Positions 35,501 to 44,664 are shown, numbered from the stretch's first letter. The stretch is 57,479 nucleotides of DNA from Desulfovibrio sp. An276 (GCF_002159665.1 NZ_NFJC01000019.1:1-57479); one strand, 5' to 3'. The notes: a model not told the origin generated them from the letters alone. Numbers and translations are program-made.

Positions 35501-38500
35501 AATCAGATCTTTATCTCCCTTTCCGGTGTTAATCTGGATGGTGACATTGTCCGGGACCTGCTCGCCCTGCGGTATGGAATCGATAGCATTGAGCTTGTCC
35601 TGGAAATCCTCTCTCTTCTCCTGAAGCAGCTCTTGTACCTTTTGGGGGAGCGTATCCGCGTCACCATTGAAGAGGTGATAGCTGTACTCAAAGGTCTTGG
35701 ATCCGGTGGACGGATCCATCGTAGAGCCCAGAGTGATCTCGTAATAGCCGTACTTGCCGAGCACATACATGGGCTCATTGCTGTCAGTTTCAAAGTCTAT
35801 GTTTTTATTGTCTTCACCATATTGTATGTTCGTTTCTTTGCCAATTTCTTGACCTTCAAGCTTGAAGATCACCTGGCCTGCGTCACGATCGTTGATGGTA
35901 AAGGAGCCCGTGTCAGAATTCAGATGTTCGCCCTTATGAAGGTTATCGTCATCGTCACTATTAACCTTTTGAGTAGTTCCCTGTATGCTCTCTTCTTCGT
36001 CACGATAGAACCCTTCTTCCTTCACATGGGGCACATCTACAGTAGAGGGATTGGTCGCATCGTTGGTCCCATGCAGAACCAGCTTGACGTCAACACCTTC
36101 GCTATAGGCATTGTTCTTATCCTGCGCAACGATAAGAGAAGAGCAGATGTCGGACAGATCAAAGCTCACACTGTCCGATGTTTTCAGGGACTGGATAAAG
36201 TAGGAATTCTGATTGGGAACCAGAGTGAGCTTTCCTTCCGTTGCACCGTTCTCGCCAGTGACAGTTTGCAGCTTCAGTGTGGCCACGACTTCATCTGAAT
36301 AGTCAGTAAGATAGGTTTTCAGAACTGCAAGAGCTTCTGGATCGGCAGTAAAATATTTTTCTCCTCCTTCTTGCAGAAGCAGATTTAACAGAGCGATGGC
36401 TTTGATCTCTATGGAATCAGTAGGTTGGGCATCCTCACTACCTTTATCCAAAAAACAGTATCTTGTAACACTATCTCCAATGTCGTAATCCTTGCCTGTT
36501 ACCCAAGCAACGGAGTAGCCTTTGCCATCTTCATCATGGTATGAGGAATCCGCCGTATTCCTCTCCACACCATGCACCTCCAGCTCCTTCGAGGTGATGA
36601 CAGGCTTTTCGTTGGTGCCCTGGATGGTGATCTCGAAGGTCTTCTCTGTCCATGAACCATGGCTGTCCGTCACACGCACAGTATAGGTCTCTGTGACAGA
36701 ATGACCTAGCCCAAGGGCCATGATGGCATTGGGAGTTTTTGTACCATCTTCGTTCTCTACAAGCTTGGGCTCGTCCATGTAGTAGTCGAATGTACCATCT
36801 GGATTAAGCTCAAGTTTGCCATAGGTGGTCTTGATGGTTGTGTACTGATTTGTAAAATCTCCGGGATTATCATCCTCATGATTAAAGAAGGTAGATCCAT
36901 TGCTCTCTATTATAGAACCTTCGACGCCTTGACCTTGTACACGACTCTCCATGTTGCTGAGCGTGAAGATCAGTTGATGCTCGGTATATTCATTGGAGCC
37001 GCCACCATTGTCCTCATCCACATCATGGGCAAGGACTTTTCCTGTGAGATCCGGCTCTGTCTCGACGGATTCTGAACCAGAGGCACTATTTTCATCAGCA
37101 GAATCTACCCTAAGGGTGGAATTCTGTCCGGTACTTTCATCAAAACTTCCATCTTCATCTTGTACCATGACAGACTCGATCACAGGCCTGTCGTTGGTTC
37201 CCTTGATAGTGATGGTCAGTGAACTTTGAGCCTCTTTACCGCCCCCAGAAGATGTCGCAGTGAGCGGCAACTTAACCGTCACAGTCTCTCCCTGGCTCAA
37301 CTGATCCAGGAAACGACTGTTGTCGATGTCGTTATTATTATCCTCATTAAAAGGATCCTTGTTCTTGGGATCCAGTTCGAAAGAACTTGTGACCTCCCCG
37401 TTTTCGGTTCTGGTGAGCGTGAGCGTGCCCACGACATCTGCATTCTGTGCAGGTCGTGCCTGCCAGGCAAAGCTCCAATTGCCATCTTCACCTGGTATGG
37501 CCACAAGAGAGAGCGAAGTAGCAGGCCCCCCTGCGATGGAAACAATGATCCCATCTTCAGGGAAGTTAATACTTTCTGTCTTCTGTTCTTCACCTTCTTT
37601 CCAGGAAAGCGTGGAGTTTTCTGCCGTTAGAGTCAGCGTATCGTTGACATCATCATCCCTGAAAAGAACGCTGCTTCCCTCTCCTTCTGTCTCTCCGTTC
37701 TCAGTGGGAACGTGCGTATTGTAGCCCTCCGCAGTGGCTTGTTTGACAGAATCACCTAGTACACCCTCTTCCCTGGCAACAAGAGTTACTTTTTTCCCAC
37801 CAGCAGTGGCGTAATTATTATCGCGCAGGGTGATGGTTATCGTCTCTGTTGTAAAGGAACCATGGGCATCTTCAACCCTTACCGTGAAGGTTTCTGTTAC
37901 GTATTCATCGGCACCTATCTTTGAAGTATCAGAAGGAGTATATGTATACTCTCCGTTTTCGTAGACACGGAAAGTTCCATAGATTGTCGCTATTTCGGTG
38001 TAGTTAAGATCTTTTTCAGTGTCTGTGCCGTTCGTTAGATCTTTCTGTATAGAACTAAGCAGATTATTCTTCTCGTCGTTGCTATCTTGATAGGGCTGAT
38101 ACGGATTAGGAACCTCCTCTGTTACCTGCCCTGCGTCCGTGCTAAATTCGCTTGTGAGGCTGAACTTCAGATGATTGACACCCTGCTCTTGCGAACCTTC
38201 ACCATTGTCCTTATCGGGATCTTCTGCTTGCAGTGTGCCCTCCCACTCGGTTTTCCAACCTTCCTGGGATGCAGCACTATCCGTAGCTGTCAAAACGGCA
38301 TCACCGGCCTTGTCAGCCCAGTTCTCGCCCACAACAAAGTACGGCAGATCGTTGGTGCCATGGATGGTGATGTCGAGCTTCCCGCTGCCATCCTGCAGCA
38401 TACCGTCCGACACGCCGAGCTTGAGGGAAAGATGTATTTCCTCCCTCTCAGTCATGCTGTTCACAAGATCGCTGTTTCCGTCGTTGAGCGTGAATTCCCA

Positions 38501-41500
38501 GGTCCAGGTGTCCTCCTCGCCCTTGGTGAAGGTCAGCGTGCCGTAGTAATCTTCGCCCTCTGAGACAGACTCTTTCAGGGCAAGCTTCTCACCATTCTGC
38601 ACAAGATAGAACGAACCTCCCTTCTCCTCATCTATCTTCCCGAAATTGCCGACTTCACTGGTAATTTGCTCTCCTTCTTTCTGATCAGCAGGATCGTTGG
38701 GATCATCAAGTGTCAGGGTTGTGTGTTCGATCGAACCGCCGTACAGGATCAGGGCAAGATCATCGTCGTCGGCCTTGTCCTCACCTGACGACTGGGCAAG
38801 GGTAATTTGCCCGGAAACAGAAGGCTTTCCGGAGACCTCTGCATTGGGATTATCAGGATCTCCTTGGACCTCCTCATGTCCGGCAACGCCGGCTTCCTTG
38901 ACTGCGGCATCATCATTATCTTCCACAGTGATGGTCGGGGCATAATCTGTTGTCTGCTGGAAAATACTGTCCCCGTCACCATCCGTCACTGTCACCTTGA
39001 TTGTAACATCGCCATCCGAAGTTTCGCTAACACTGACAGGACGGGTGTATTCGAAGGTATAGAGGTCGTCGAGGGAAGGATCCCCCTTGGGCTTTATGGT
39101 AAAGGCATGCCCATCTTCAGTCTCGCCGCTCCAGCTCCCTGTCTCCGCATTATAGGTGCAAGTGATTGTAATCAGATCTCCCTCACCGTAGCGAATTTCC
39201 ACAGTGACGGCCCCACTTTGGGCAGGTCCGTCTGCACCAAAATCAAATTGCATTTCTCCGGAAAGATGACCTGTTATCGTGCCATCGTCCGCCACCTGAG
39301 CCTTACTGGTCATCTCCTTGGCCGAGGGCAGGCTCAGGGCAGGCCCGTCGTCTTGGAAGTTCAGGGTAACATTGGCTGTGGCAGAATCTTTGTCTCCGTC
39401 CCTGTCCGTGACAGACAGCTCAACTTGAATCTTGCCGGCAAGCGTTGCTGTCTCGTCGAACCTGTCTGTCTTATCGTGCCTGATGGACGCAGCATCTGTC
39501 ATGGTGAGCGTTATCTCTCCCGTCTGGTCGTCAATTTCCAGTTTGAAGGCCTCGGGACCGTCTTTGCCACCGACACGGCCGGAGATGGAGCCATCCTCTT
39601 CATTCTTGTACAGAAAGATGGACCCACTCTGTGTTACGCCATTCTTGTCCTCATAGAGACCTGTAAGACCGGAATTAGCATCACCTGAAAAGATCAGGGA
39701 AAACTTGTGGGCAACTTCCATGCCTGTCAGGCCTTTATCATCCGCCCCTGTCTGGATTTCAAAGAGACCCTGCACATACTCCTTATCAAGCACAGCTGTG
39801 CCTATATTGTCAGGCTCTTCCTGATCCCCTTGGGCAAAACGATCGTCATTTCTGTTTGCAAAGCTCTCGTCAACAGTGAGGGAAGTATTGGCAGAGTGTT
39901 GGTCCTGATTAGCTAGAACCTTAGTCTCCGAATCCTCAATCGTGAAAACGCCTGCTTGTCCAAGATCCAGGGACTTATTGGCCGTGTCACCGTCAGCATC
40001 CGTGATGGTGTACTTGATCGTGAAGGAACCGTCATTCACTGTCTCCAAAGTCAGAATGTCGTCTGTCTTCGTGCCCTCAGCACCATGCTGCACAGGCTGC
40101 TGCAATGTGAAGGTTGCCTTGCCGTCCTCATCAATGCTGATGGTAAAGCATGGTGTGTCATTATCGCCTGCCACACCCTGCACATCACCATCTTCAGTCT
40201 TCACAAGAAAGATTTGCGCGTAGGCATCTGGGCCCTCTCCGTCGCCAACCAGTCCCTCCAGATTTGTCGCAACACGCTCAGCTGACAGTTCCAGCGTGTA
40301 GACACCCTTCTCCCTGGCCGCATCAGCCTGGTTAGGGCCGTCCGCTCCGTAATGTTCCAGGAGATTGGCAAAGGCAGCGGCAAGATTAACAGTAGCAGTG
40401 GCAAGGCCAGTGCCAGAGTCTTGCAGAGCCTCTTCTCTGACCTGAGCAGCATCCCCTATAAAATCGGGTTCTCTCTCGAGTTCGGGAATATCGTCGATGA
40501 TATCGACATTGATAAGGCCGCACTTGCTGCTTCCGTCCTGATCCGAGACAGTGACTTCAAAGGAATGGAGATTGGCAAGATGATTGCGGTCAGCGCCTGC
40601 GGGGTGCAGCGTGGAATTGGTCAGGTGATAGGTGTAGGTCACCTTGTATTCGCCCACGCCCGCAATGCTGTCGATTGTCAGATAGCCGTTGTCGTCAGAA
40701 AATTGCTGTCCAGGAGTGAGTGTCACCGTGCCATTGTCATTGAGGATCAGGTCGACTTTCTCGCCGTTGATTGTCATGGAGACAAGACCGTCCATGACCT
40801 CAAGGGTAAAGCTTCCTGGTGTCGCAGTCCCTATGCCCTCAATGCCTGGAGCATTCCCCTCATGGCCTTTATTGCTGTCGTCAGTCAGATCCGCCTCGTC
40901 CACGGTAACCTTCCCGGAAAATTCGGGGATGCTATGGCTTGTACCGTTGATGCTGATGGTCAGATATGCACCGGATTGGTCGCCGTCCCTGTCCGTGAGG
41001 GTATAGGCAAAGACGTCCTTGAGGCTTTCTCCATCCTTGAGTCCCATGATTTGCTTGTTATAGTTCTCCCTGTCGACATCATAGGTGTAGGAGCCGTCGG
41101 GCCAGATGGTCAGCGTGCCGTACTCGCCCCTTATTTCCAGTGCGCCATCGACATTCTCGGCACTGGCGCTCGAGTTGCCCACGCTGACAACGGCCGTCAG
41201 GCTTGCGCCGTCGGCACCCTGTATGTCCGCACTCCCGACAATTTCCTCTTCGTCGCACATGCCGGTAATGACATTGCCGCTGCACTGATACGTTTCGTTT
41301 GCGCCTTCCTTCATGGCATTGGCATCGTCGTAAGCCGTAGGCTCATCGTCTCTGATAACAACGGAAATAGTGCTCGATCCCCTGTCCCCGTCACTATCCG
41401 TGACGGTCACAGGCAGAAGATGCGTGAAATGCTCGTTTGCCTTGCCCTGATCGTGCTCCTGGGTAGATTCCCTCAGAGTATAGGCATACTCAAGGCGCCC

Positions 41501-42292
41501 TGTGGCAGGATTGAAGCCTGTGACCTGCAGATAGCCCTCGCCTGTGTCCACCTTGACCGGCGCTCCGTCACTCCCACGCACAAGATGTCCATTGGCAAAG
41601 ACCGTCACTGTACCAATAACGATGGTTGCCACACCGTCGGGGGCGCTTATGTCCATGCCGCCATGGGCCACTGTGGGAACATCTTTCCCTGCAGGGTTAC
41701 TGCCGTTGGCAAGGCCTTCCTCCCAGACCTCAAGCCTGTCCACCACTGGGCCTACGCCGCCGTCATTGGGGTTGTCGGGATCGTCAACAACCGGGATGTC
41801 CGGATCCAGTATACCCGGCACAACCGGGACCACGCTTACGCCATAGTCGATATCCCTGTGCCCGTAGGCATAGAGATCGTCCTCGTGCTCCTGGCCCCAG
41901 TTGAAGCTGATGTCGAGCCCGCCCAGACGGTCGATGCCCTGCAAAAGTTCCACATTGCCATACTGGTTGAAGCCGCCGCCACGGGTGGCAGCTGCAGCGG
42001 AAGGACCTGCAGCAGGCATGAGGTCGGGGTTGCCAAGGGCAGCAAAGAAGTCCTCGCCGGAGATTTCCGCACCCTCCATCTCGAAGCTCGGCATCTCCTC
42101 CTTCGAGTAGGTAGTGTAGAAATCCTGCAGGCGTATGGAGGAACCGTCCTCAAAGCTCAAGACAAGGTCGTCTCCGTCTTTGGCAAAGAGTGCCGCGTCT
42201 GAGGGAAACTCCAGAACAAAGCGGTTTCCGGTCGCGCAGGGGACATTGTGAACTGCGTTTGCCTGAGGCTTGACAAGGCGTATGTCTGCCAT
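29507..42292 (-). CDS. Giant LapA-like type I-secreted adhesin with VCBS/DUF5801-type repeats
   Basis: About 4,261 aa; ATG 42292 follows AAGGAG. The N-terminal 110 residues form the retention module of Desulfovibrio giant adhesins (ADIRLVKPQ..., VLSFEDGSSIRLQDFYT, ISGEDFFAALG) and end in MPAAGPSAAAA. PAAG at residues 93-96 fits the di-alanine site cut by LapG-type proteases. Then come dozens of Ig-like modules of about 100 residues: early ones carry DDEPTA/DDGPAL borders (DUF5801-like), later ones end in GTNDAP-type borders (VCBS/cadherin-like). The acidic C-terminal 250 residues hold no GGxGxD nonapeptide array but a conserved-looking tail (MDDILQGDG, LTITGEGAESL-like, LTLETSL), probably the type I secretion signal. 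The secretion ABC/HlyD/TolC genes are not in the window. It should mediate surface attachment and biofilm formation. Confidence 0.9.
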   Translation of the reverse strand: MADIRLVKPQANAVHNVPCATGNRFVLEFPSDAALFAKDGDDLVLSFEDGSSIRLQDFYTTYSKEEMPSFEMEGAEISGEDFFAALGNPDLMPAAGPSAAAATRGGGFNQYGNVELLQGIDRLGGLDISFNWGQEHEDDLYAYGHRDIDYGVSVVPVVPGILDPDIPVVDDPDNPNDGGVGPVVDRLEVWEEGLANGSNPAGKDVPTVAHGGMDISAPDGVATIVIGTVTVFANGHLVRGSDGAPVKVDTGEGYLQVTGFNPATGRLEYAYTLRESTQEHDQGKANEHFTHLLPVTVTDSDGDRGSSTISVVIRDDEPTAYDDANAMKEGANETYQCSGNVITGMCDEEEIVGSADIQGADGASLTAVVSVGNSSASAENVDGALEIRGEYGTLTIWPDGSYTYDVDRENYNKQIMGLKDGESLKDVFAYTLTDRDGDQSGAYLTISINGTSHSIPEFSGKVTVDEADLTDDSNKGHEGNAPGIEGIGTATPGSFTLEVMDGLVSMTINGEKVDLILNDNGTVTLTPGQQFSDDNGYLTIDSIAGVGEYKVTYTYHLTNSTLHPAGADRNHLANLHSFEVTVSDQDGSSKCGLINVDIIDDIPELEREPDFIGDAAQVREEALQDSGTGLATATVNLAAAFANLLEHYGADGPNQADAAREKGVYTLELSAERVATNLEGLVGDGEGPDAYAQIFLVKTEDGDVQGVAGDNDTPCFTISIDEDGKATFTLQQPVQHGAEGTKTDDILTLETVNDGSFTIKYTITDADGDTANKSLDLGQAGVFTIEDSETKVLANQDQHSANTSLTVDESFANRNDDRFAQGDQEEPDNIGTAVLDKEYVQGLFEIQTGADDKGLTGMEVAHKFSLIFSGDANSGLTGLYEDKNGVTQSGSIFLYKNEEDGSISGRVGGKDGPEAFKLEIDDQTGEITLTMTDAASIRHDKTDRFDETATLAGKIQVELSVTDRDGDKDSATANVTLNFQDDGPALSLPSAKEMTSKAQVADDGTITGHLSGEMQFDFGADGPAQSGAVTVEIRYGEGDLITITCTYNAETGSWSGETEDGHAFTIKPKGDPSLDDLYTFEYTRPVSVSETSDGDVTIKVTVTDGDGDSIFQQTTDYAPTITVEDNDDAAVKEAGVAGHEEVQGDPDNPNAEVSGKPSVSGQITLAQSSGEDKADDDDLALILYGGSIEHTTLTLDDPNDPADQKEGEQITSEVGNFGKIDEEKGGSFYLVQNGEKLALKESVSEGEDYYGTLTFTKGEEDTWTWEFTLNDGNSDLVNSMTEREEIHLSLKLGVSDGMLQDGSGKLDITIHGTNDLPYFVVGENWADKAGDAVLTATDSAASQEGWKTEWEGTLQAEDPDKDNGEGSQEQGVNHLKFSLTSEFSTDAGQVTEEVPNPYQPYQDSNDEKNNLLSSIQKDLTNGTDTEKDLNYTEIATIYGTFRVYENGEYTYTPSDTSKIGADEYVTETFTVRVEDAHGSFTTETITITLRDNNYATAGGKKVTLVAREEGVLGDSVKQATAEGYNTHVPTENGETEGEGSSVLFRDDDVNDTLTLTAENSTLSWKEGEEQKTESINFPEDGIIVSIAGGPATSLSLVAIPGEDGNWSFAWQARPAQNADVVGTLTLTRTENGEVTSSFELDPKNKDPFNEDNNNDIDNSRFLDQLSQGETVTVKLPLTATSSGGGKEAQSSLTITIKGTNDRPVIESVMVQDEDGSFDESTGQNSTLRVDSADENSASGSESVETEPDLTGKVLAHDVDEDNGGGSNEYTEHQLIFTLSNMESRVQGQGVEGSIIESNGSTFFNHEDDNPGDFTNQYTTIKTTYGKLELNPDGTFDYYMDEPKLVENEDGTKTPNAIMALGLGHSVTETYTVRVTDSHGSWTEKTFEITIQGTNEKPVITSKELEVHGVERNTADSSYHDEDGKGYSVAWVTGKDYDIGDSVTRYCFLDKGSEDAQPTDSIEIKAIALLNLLLQEGGEKYFTADPEALAVLKTYLTDYSDEVVATLKLQTVTGENGATEGKLTLVPNQNSYFIQSLKTSDSVSFDLSDICSSLIVAQDKNNAYSEGVDVKLVLHGTNDATNPSTVDVPHVKEEGFYRDEEESIQGTTQKVNSDDDDNLHKGEHLNSDTGSFTINDRDAGQVIFKLEGQEIGKETNIQYGEDNKNIDFETDSNEPMYVLGKYGYYEITLGSTMDPSTGSKTFEYSYHLFNGDADTLPQKVQELLQEKREDFQDKLNAIDSIPQGEQVPDNVTIQINTGKGDKDLILSATVSGSNDKPYINDVVAVEDANLDTGYEALEVVTSKPEQENPGEQNCMYFDKAKGELHITLQSNSDGSTGKYIGKIAGLDRDSDQYEGAQGTHVVSYSFVYTGEDGLTQAANMWTINGNTATSSFGTISIDAEGVIRIELDKDAGKNISAGEIKNIFAGLSVICKDDLGAHSDRVNLVGMLVGVDDEATAIDSTEYIWEGQHVHDKNMSQLDTDFSDVWADREDSVLHGFVKVTDPDLQDTISVTVDMGSGSGVEEFVLSFTDGKSQEIPGKYGTFIFTWKQDKDSNTVTLDYEYKYTTGENQLEHLNVGETMELENVQLSFTSKAPNGGTHTVPSSIDIIAKGTNDAPEITVTDSCQDGPDQDGVYTHKGTVPNWGQVEGELELSDVDNSSEELYCGFLSYTKDGTTYYVYGETGKDGITVYKQWYPNPEAEGSQNLDTLHLTLDQLTPTQSVQLDHGTLYVDDNGHYKYSRNPEDIVTSDDNSDIFYVTVRDEHGAMDSVAIKFECEGAQSGGPLPAVDMQNPIEMPVTEPGPDGGLVHVGDEEGTVGLYDEGIYNGLSLTVYYTKDDSGSINLLHWNKDGILVDANEEGVQESELSQATATLEQQDDGSFEWVYKDQEDVTIQGFPEVDLEIRFGESWETGTYSLETEYGTVYWDKATGEVRYELDSRADALNAGQVVTENVSIWINGKKMSEMLQLEITGTGDASEVDAPALTVELGSEDNEEQGTLHIEDIDNADGAGDVYDTHSLQVKLGDSKTIDVDDGKTIYVLADGNGYKLVSKEAFNEEDGDVCYGELTFHVNGDNFSYTFTAHEDSKVSKDLKDGQSVDFTVPIVVTDKSSVEGATEADHNDQTTTESAINITLVGKADEPEITGTFDVGITEEGVIPEGEEGTQGPGSHAVSGSLNIEAYNESYTVKGVFLKEGQTDEKADYTNASTFIQGTYGTLVLRQDGFYTYTLEYDKVQHLREGQEVEENFAVQVTSQGGTVTETITVTIHGQNDLPEVIVTRPVLSVLEKYTPEDSGEPDISATGKVNAQDIDTGDELTYGIQVGEDFIAVSEEESQVTVYVTGTKSADGKLTFELAQQDPDDDNYVGKITMSSDGNYTFTLNQGSDLVRELNTGESKSFEVQVGVNDGTDTVTKPVQITINGSNEAPEITADIKIFEDDMVVSDSQEGSYTLTITPGEEDGYGYQVTDAEGENLTYTFELPRGEQLQSYTTRLSLGDDGEKYEVTFVIDKESGEITLTYGDDLRNAIDALAQDASAVLKPEDLLVVVQDESGAKASSDLTLTVTGTNDAPVINTALSNVTDNKGSVVFTDVDTSDTHTITFNGLLDASGNALTFNTEELPQSLAVYDEEHKQIGTLEGITLAQKDAQDTLTYTFRPDNTYLNTLPVGESKEISFSVTVDDNHGEPQDIDQSFSIVNNNDSPEIEDDKSTSIEDSEGITGTLVFSDDDITDTHTVVFDGLRNGNGDNITIDLADFSQQQAVQSVYLEGELVGKLTVSYAKGEDNQNNKITYTFEAAEKLNHLQVGDTDLPFTVSIKDAGGLKTEEFKDGLTLVNKNDDPIITVTPGQGDNTGTIEIEDADKLDRHTIFVLYDGTSYPLAEGATEVSIPDLGVIVFEKTESGWSYSFEANASVQNKYPAGTTTPESVSIQANDGHTTVTSDDFSVIIKGTNTIPDISYGENITIASLESYALSLPATDDDGDTLEYTFAQTNGQYGTLVFDEDSGQYTYEINPEAFAGISDRDEPLTESFDYTVDDGVNAPVQGTITLNLDLSNLELPLPVEPEETPGEEETTIPDSSQGDSSETADTDADEDFEAIVYSIENGDDDTPLFTRDTYSLADGEEMYSLSPDEPEENTVDIVAYDSTDYMVDGGEGVSFMVSENEDLTMDDILQGDGQHGPIVSNIDVLITGEGAESLTNMDQLARDYGISVDRDANALTLDESWQKVDSGHTDTQVFSNGSLTLETSLDVSLPSDDLNVQAAMNQVNNN

Positions 42293-43199
42293 GATGGACT
42301 CCTTTCTATCTGCAAGCTGGAATATATCTGAAAAAAATTCAGGTTGTCTGTTATGCTCTATGCGTAAAATCGCTTTTTTGGTCTTGCAGGCTTTCCTGAA
42401 AGGATTTGTCAGATACTGGAAAAATACAGAGAAAAATTCTCTCTGCAACCTCTTTTCTGGCAAACAAAAGATACAAAAAAATCCTGCAGACGTGAGAGAT
42501 CTTACGTGACAAGAAAAACATTCTATCAGGCAAGCTCCCTGTATCTTGCAGGAACTCTGCAAATCCCACTTTCCAGACCGGGGGATTTGTTGCGGTTACA
42601 TTGAGTCTTTCAGGCAATTTTGTCAAGCAGAAATTTCGCTTTTTTCGCCGCCTTCCACGACATATCTCCCACATGAAACGCGCAAGGCAGCATGTATTTC
42701 GGCTGCCAGCGATGCACAACCAAAAAGCTTCTCCCCTTTGAGAGGACAACGAAAACACGCCCTCAGGCCTCTGCACAACAGGGAATATGCTGCCAATTGC
42801 CCACTCTCAGTGGCAAGAACACACAGATTTCGGCATCGAAAAAGCCCTGACAGCGACTTCAGCTTCGAGCGTAACTCGGGCCCTGTATTGCCCTGGGCGC
42901 AGGGCGCACGGGCCTCCCCGCCTGCTCCCCGGGCAGCATCAAGAAGGGTAAAAGGCGCGTCTGTCACGGCTTCCATGGCTCTTCCAGCAGCCAGGATGCG
43001 GGTCTGCCCCTCGTGCTTCGGGCAACGCCTCAAATGCAGCCAGATGCAGTGGAAGACCCGCTTCTTTCCCCAGGGTTCACGGGATACAGGGAAGCATCGC
43101 GCTCACCTTTTGCGCAGGAAAGTGAAAGGCAGCGAGCCGGATCCAGGGGCAATGCCCCACGCGTCCCAGCCTGCAAACTCCTTTTCGCAAGAACAGAGC
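42293..43199. other. Long intergenic region upstream of the adhesin
   Basis: About 900 bp. The first 300 bp are AT-rich and presumably contain the adhesin promoter; a CAGAGA/TCTCTG dyad lies at 42435-42453. The rest (42,600-43,199) is GC-rich with an open minus-strand frame at 42623-43033 that has no recognised similarity or convincing start. I see no RNA gene. Confidence 0.4.
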
Positions 43200-44423
43200 C
43201 TATACGTAGCGCACCCTTCTCCCGTGCAGGAAATGGTAGAGGACCATGGCAGCCGCAAGCGTTATCGTCAGTGCGTAGAACATGCCCTCAAAGCCCGTGT
43301 GCGGGACAAGGAAGCCGAAGATGTAGGGACCAAGGCCAATGCCAAAGTCCATGAAGATGAAGAAGGTGGAGGTTGCCTGGGCAAAGCGCGAGGGGGTGAC
43401 CATGGAGAGGGAGACTGCCTGGCCTATGGACTGGAAGTTGCCGTAGCCAAGACCCACGAACACGCCTGCCAAAAGCAGCATGGCCGAGGAATCCGCGTTT
43501 GCCAGAAGAAGCAGCCCAATGGCCGTGAGGACAAAGAGGGGGTAGATGACGATGTTCTCCCCGTTGCTGTCCATGGTGGAGCCCGTGATGGGGCGGCTTA
43601 CGAGAGCAGCCACAGCGTAGATGAGGAAGAAGACGCTGGCTGCTGCCTGAAGGCCCCTTTCCGCAGCGTACATGGCCATGAAGGCCTGTATGCAGCCGTA
43701 GCCAAGGAAGACGATGAGGGGCACCACTGCAAAGTGCACCACCCTTGGGTCAATGTAGCTGTTGAGCTCAAAAATAGGATGGAGCCTGTGCGCAACCTTG
43801 GGCGGATTTTTCAAAAGCAGGCCAACTGCCAGGGCGCCTATGGCGACAATCAGCATGACGAGCATGATGGTTGTGTGCTTGATGTGCTGCATGAGCACAA
43901 TGCCCAGGAAGGGGCCAAGCGCCAGGGCCAGGATGGTGCTCAGGCTGAAGAGGCTGATGCCAAAGGCCTTGTTTTGGGCAGGGATGACATAGGCCGCTAT
44001 TGTGGCCGTGGCAGTGCCTGTTATGCCCACCGCAAGGCCTGTCAGAAGCCTGTCCGCAAAGAGCAGCGGCAGGGAGCCCACAAGGAAGAAGAGCGCAAGC
44101 GAGAAGGCGTAGAGGGATAGCCCGCCCAAAAGGAGCAGACGGCAGCCTGTGACGGACATGAGGTTTCCGCTGACAAAGCGCCCGGCAAGACAGCCAATGA
44201 CCATGATGCCGGAGGTGAAGCCTGCAGTGGAAAGGCTTGCCCCGTAGGTTGCCTGCACATAGCCGGTGCCTATGACAAAGACCAGGTAGTAGACGGTCAT
44301 GACGAGCAGGTTGACAGCTGTCACGATGTTGAAATTGCGTGTGCAGATATTGCGGACGACCTCGCGCAGGCTGGGCTTTTCCGCACAGGATGTGGCTTTG
44401 GGGCGCAGATGGCGTCTTGGCAT
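43200..44423 (-). CDS. Major facilitator superfamily transporter
   Basis: 407 aa with about 12 hydrophobic segments. The loop after helix 2 reads GRFVSGNLMSVTGCRLLLLGG, a variant of the MFS motif A (GxxxDRxGRR) lacking some charges. It resembles drug or metabolite efflux proteins of the YfcJ/YhhS-like MFS group. Substrate unknown. ATG 44423 follows GGAGGGAAGAG. It is divergent from hipBA. Confidence 0.85.
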   Translation of the reverse strand: MPRRHLRPKATSCAEKPSLREVVRNICTRNFNIVTAVNLLVMTVYYLVFVIGTGYVQATYGASLSTAGFTSGIMVIGCLAGRFVSGNLMSVTGCRLLLLGGLSLYAFSLALFFLVGSLPLLFADRLLTGLAVGITGTATATIAAYVIPAQNKAFGISLFSLSTILALALGPFLGIVLMQHIKHTTIMLVMLIVAIGALAVGLLLKNPPKVAHRLHPIFELNSYIDPRVVHFAVVPLIVFLGYGCIQAFMAMYAAERGLQAAASVFFLIYAVAALVSRPITGSTMDSNGENIVIYPLFVLTAIGLLLLANADSSAMLLLAGVFVGLGYGNFQSIGQAVSLSMVTPSRFAQATSTFFIFMDFGIGLGPYIFGFLVPHTGFEGMFYALTITLAAAMVLYHFLHGRRVRYV

Positions 44424-44591
44424 GGCTCTTCCCTCCACAATATAGGCTGTATGCCCTGCACAATATACCCCGCAAAAATGCAGTCAACAGACAAATGCCT
44501 TGCGGGTGGCTGCGGACGCAGGGACTCTACACTTGGGGCTCCTGCCCAAAGCCCCGCGGCCATCCCCTCCCGAGGGGACCAGATCCATTAC

Positions 44592-44649
44592 TTGACAGGC
44601 CGCATAACCGGAAATATATTGTTATTTGTATGGATATAACAGGCAATAT
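44592..44649 (+). promoter_or_regulatory. hipBA promoter with nested inverted-repeat operator
   Basis: TTGACA (44592-44597), 17-nt spacer, TATATT (44615-44620) is a near-consensus sigma-70 promoter. Overlapping and following the -10 element is a dyad: TGTTAT (44620-44625), 10 nt, ATAACA (44636-44641), flanked by ATATTG (44616-44621) and CAATAT (44644-44649). This placement fits autorepression by HipB, as known for E. coli hipBA, although the half-sites differ from the E. coli TATCC/GGATA. Confidence 0.7.
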
Positions 44650-44664
44650 CGTGTAGGTATGACA

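Noticed and set aside
40352..42202. 616-aa plus-strand open frame and many smaller ones across 29.6-42.2 kb
   Set aside because: All lie opposite the giant adhesin gene; long open antisense frames are expected from its Asp/Glu/Gly-rich codons.
42623..43033. 136-aa minus-strand ORF upstream of the adhesin
   Set aside because: No family similarity, no convincing ribosome site and Ala/Gly/Arg-rich composition as in random GC-rich frames; left as unassigned intergenic.
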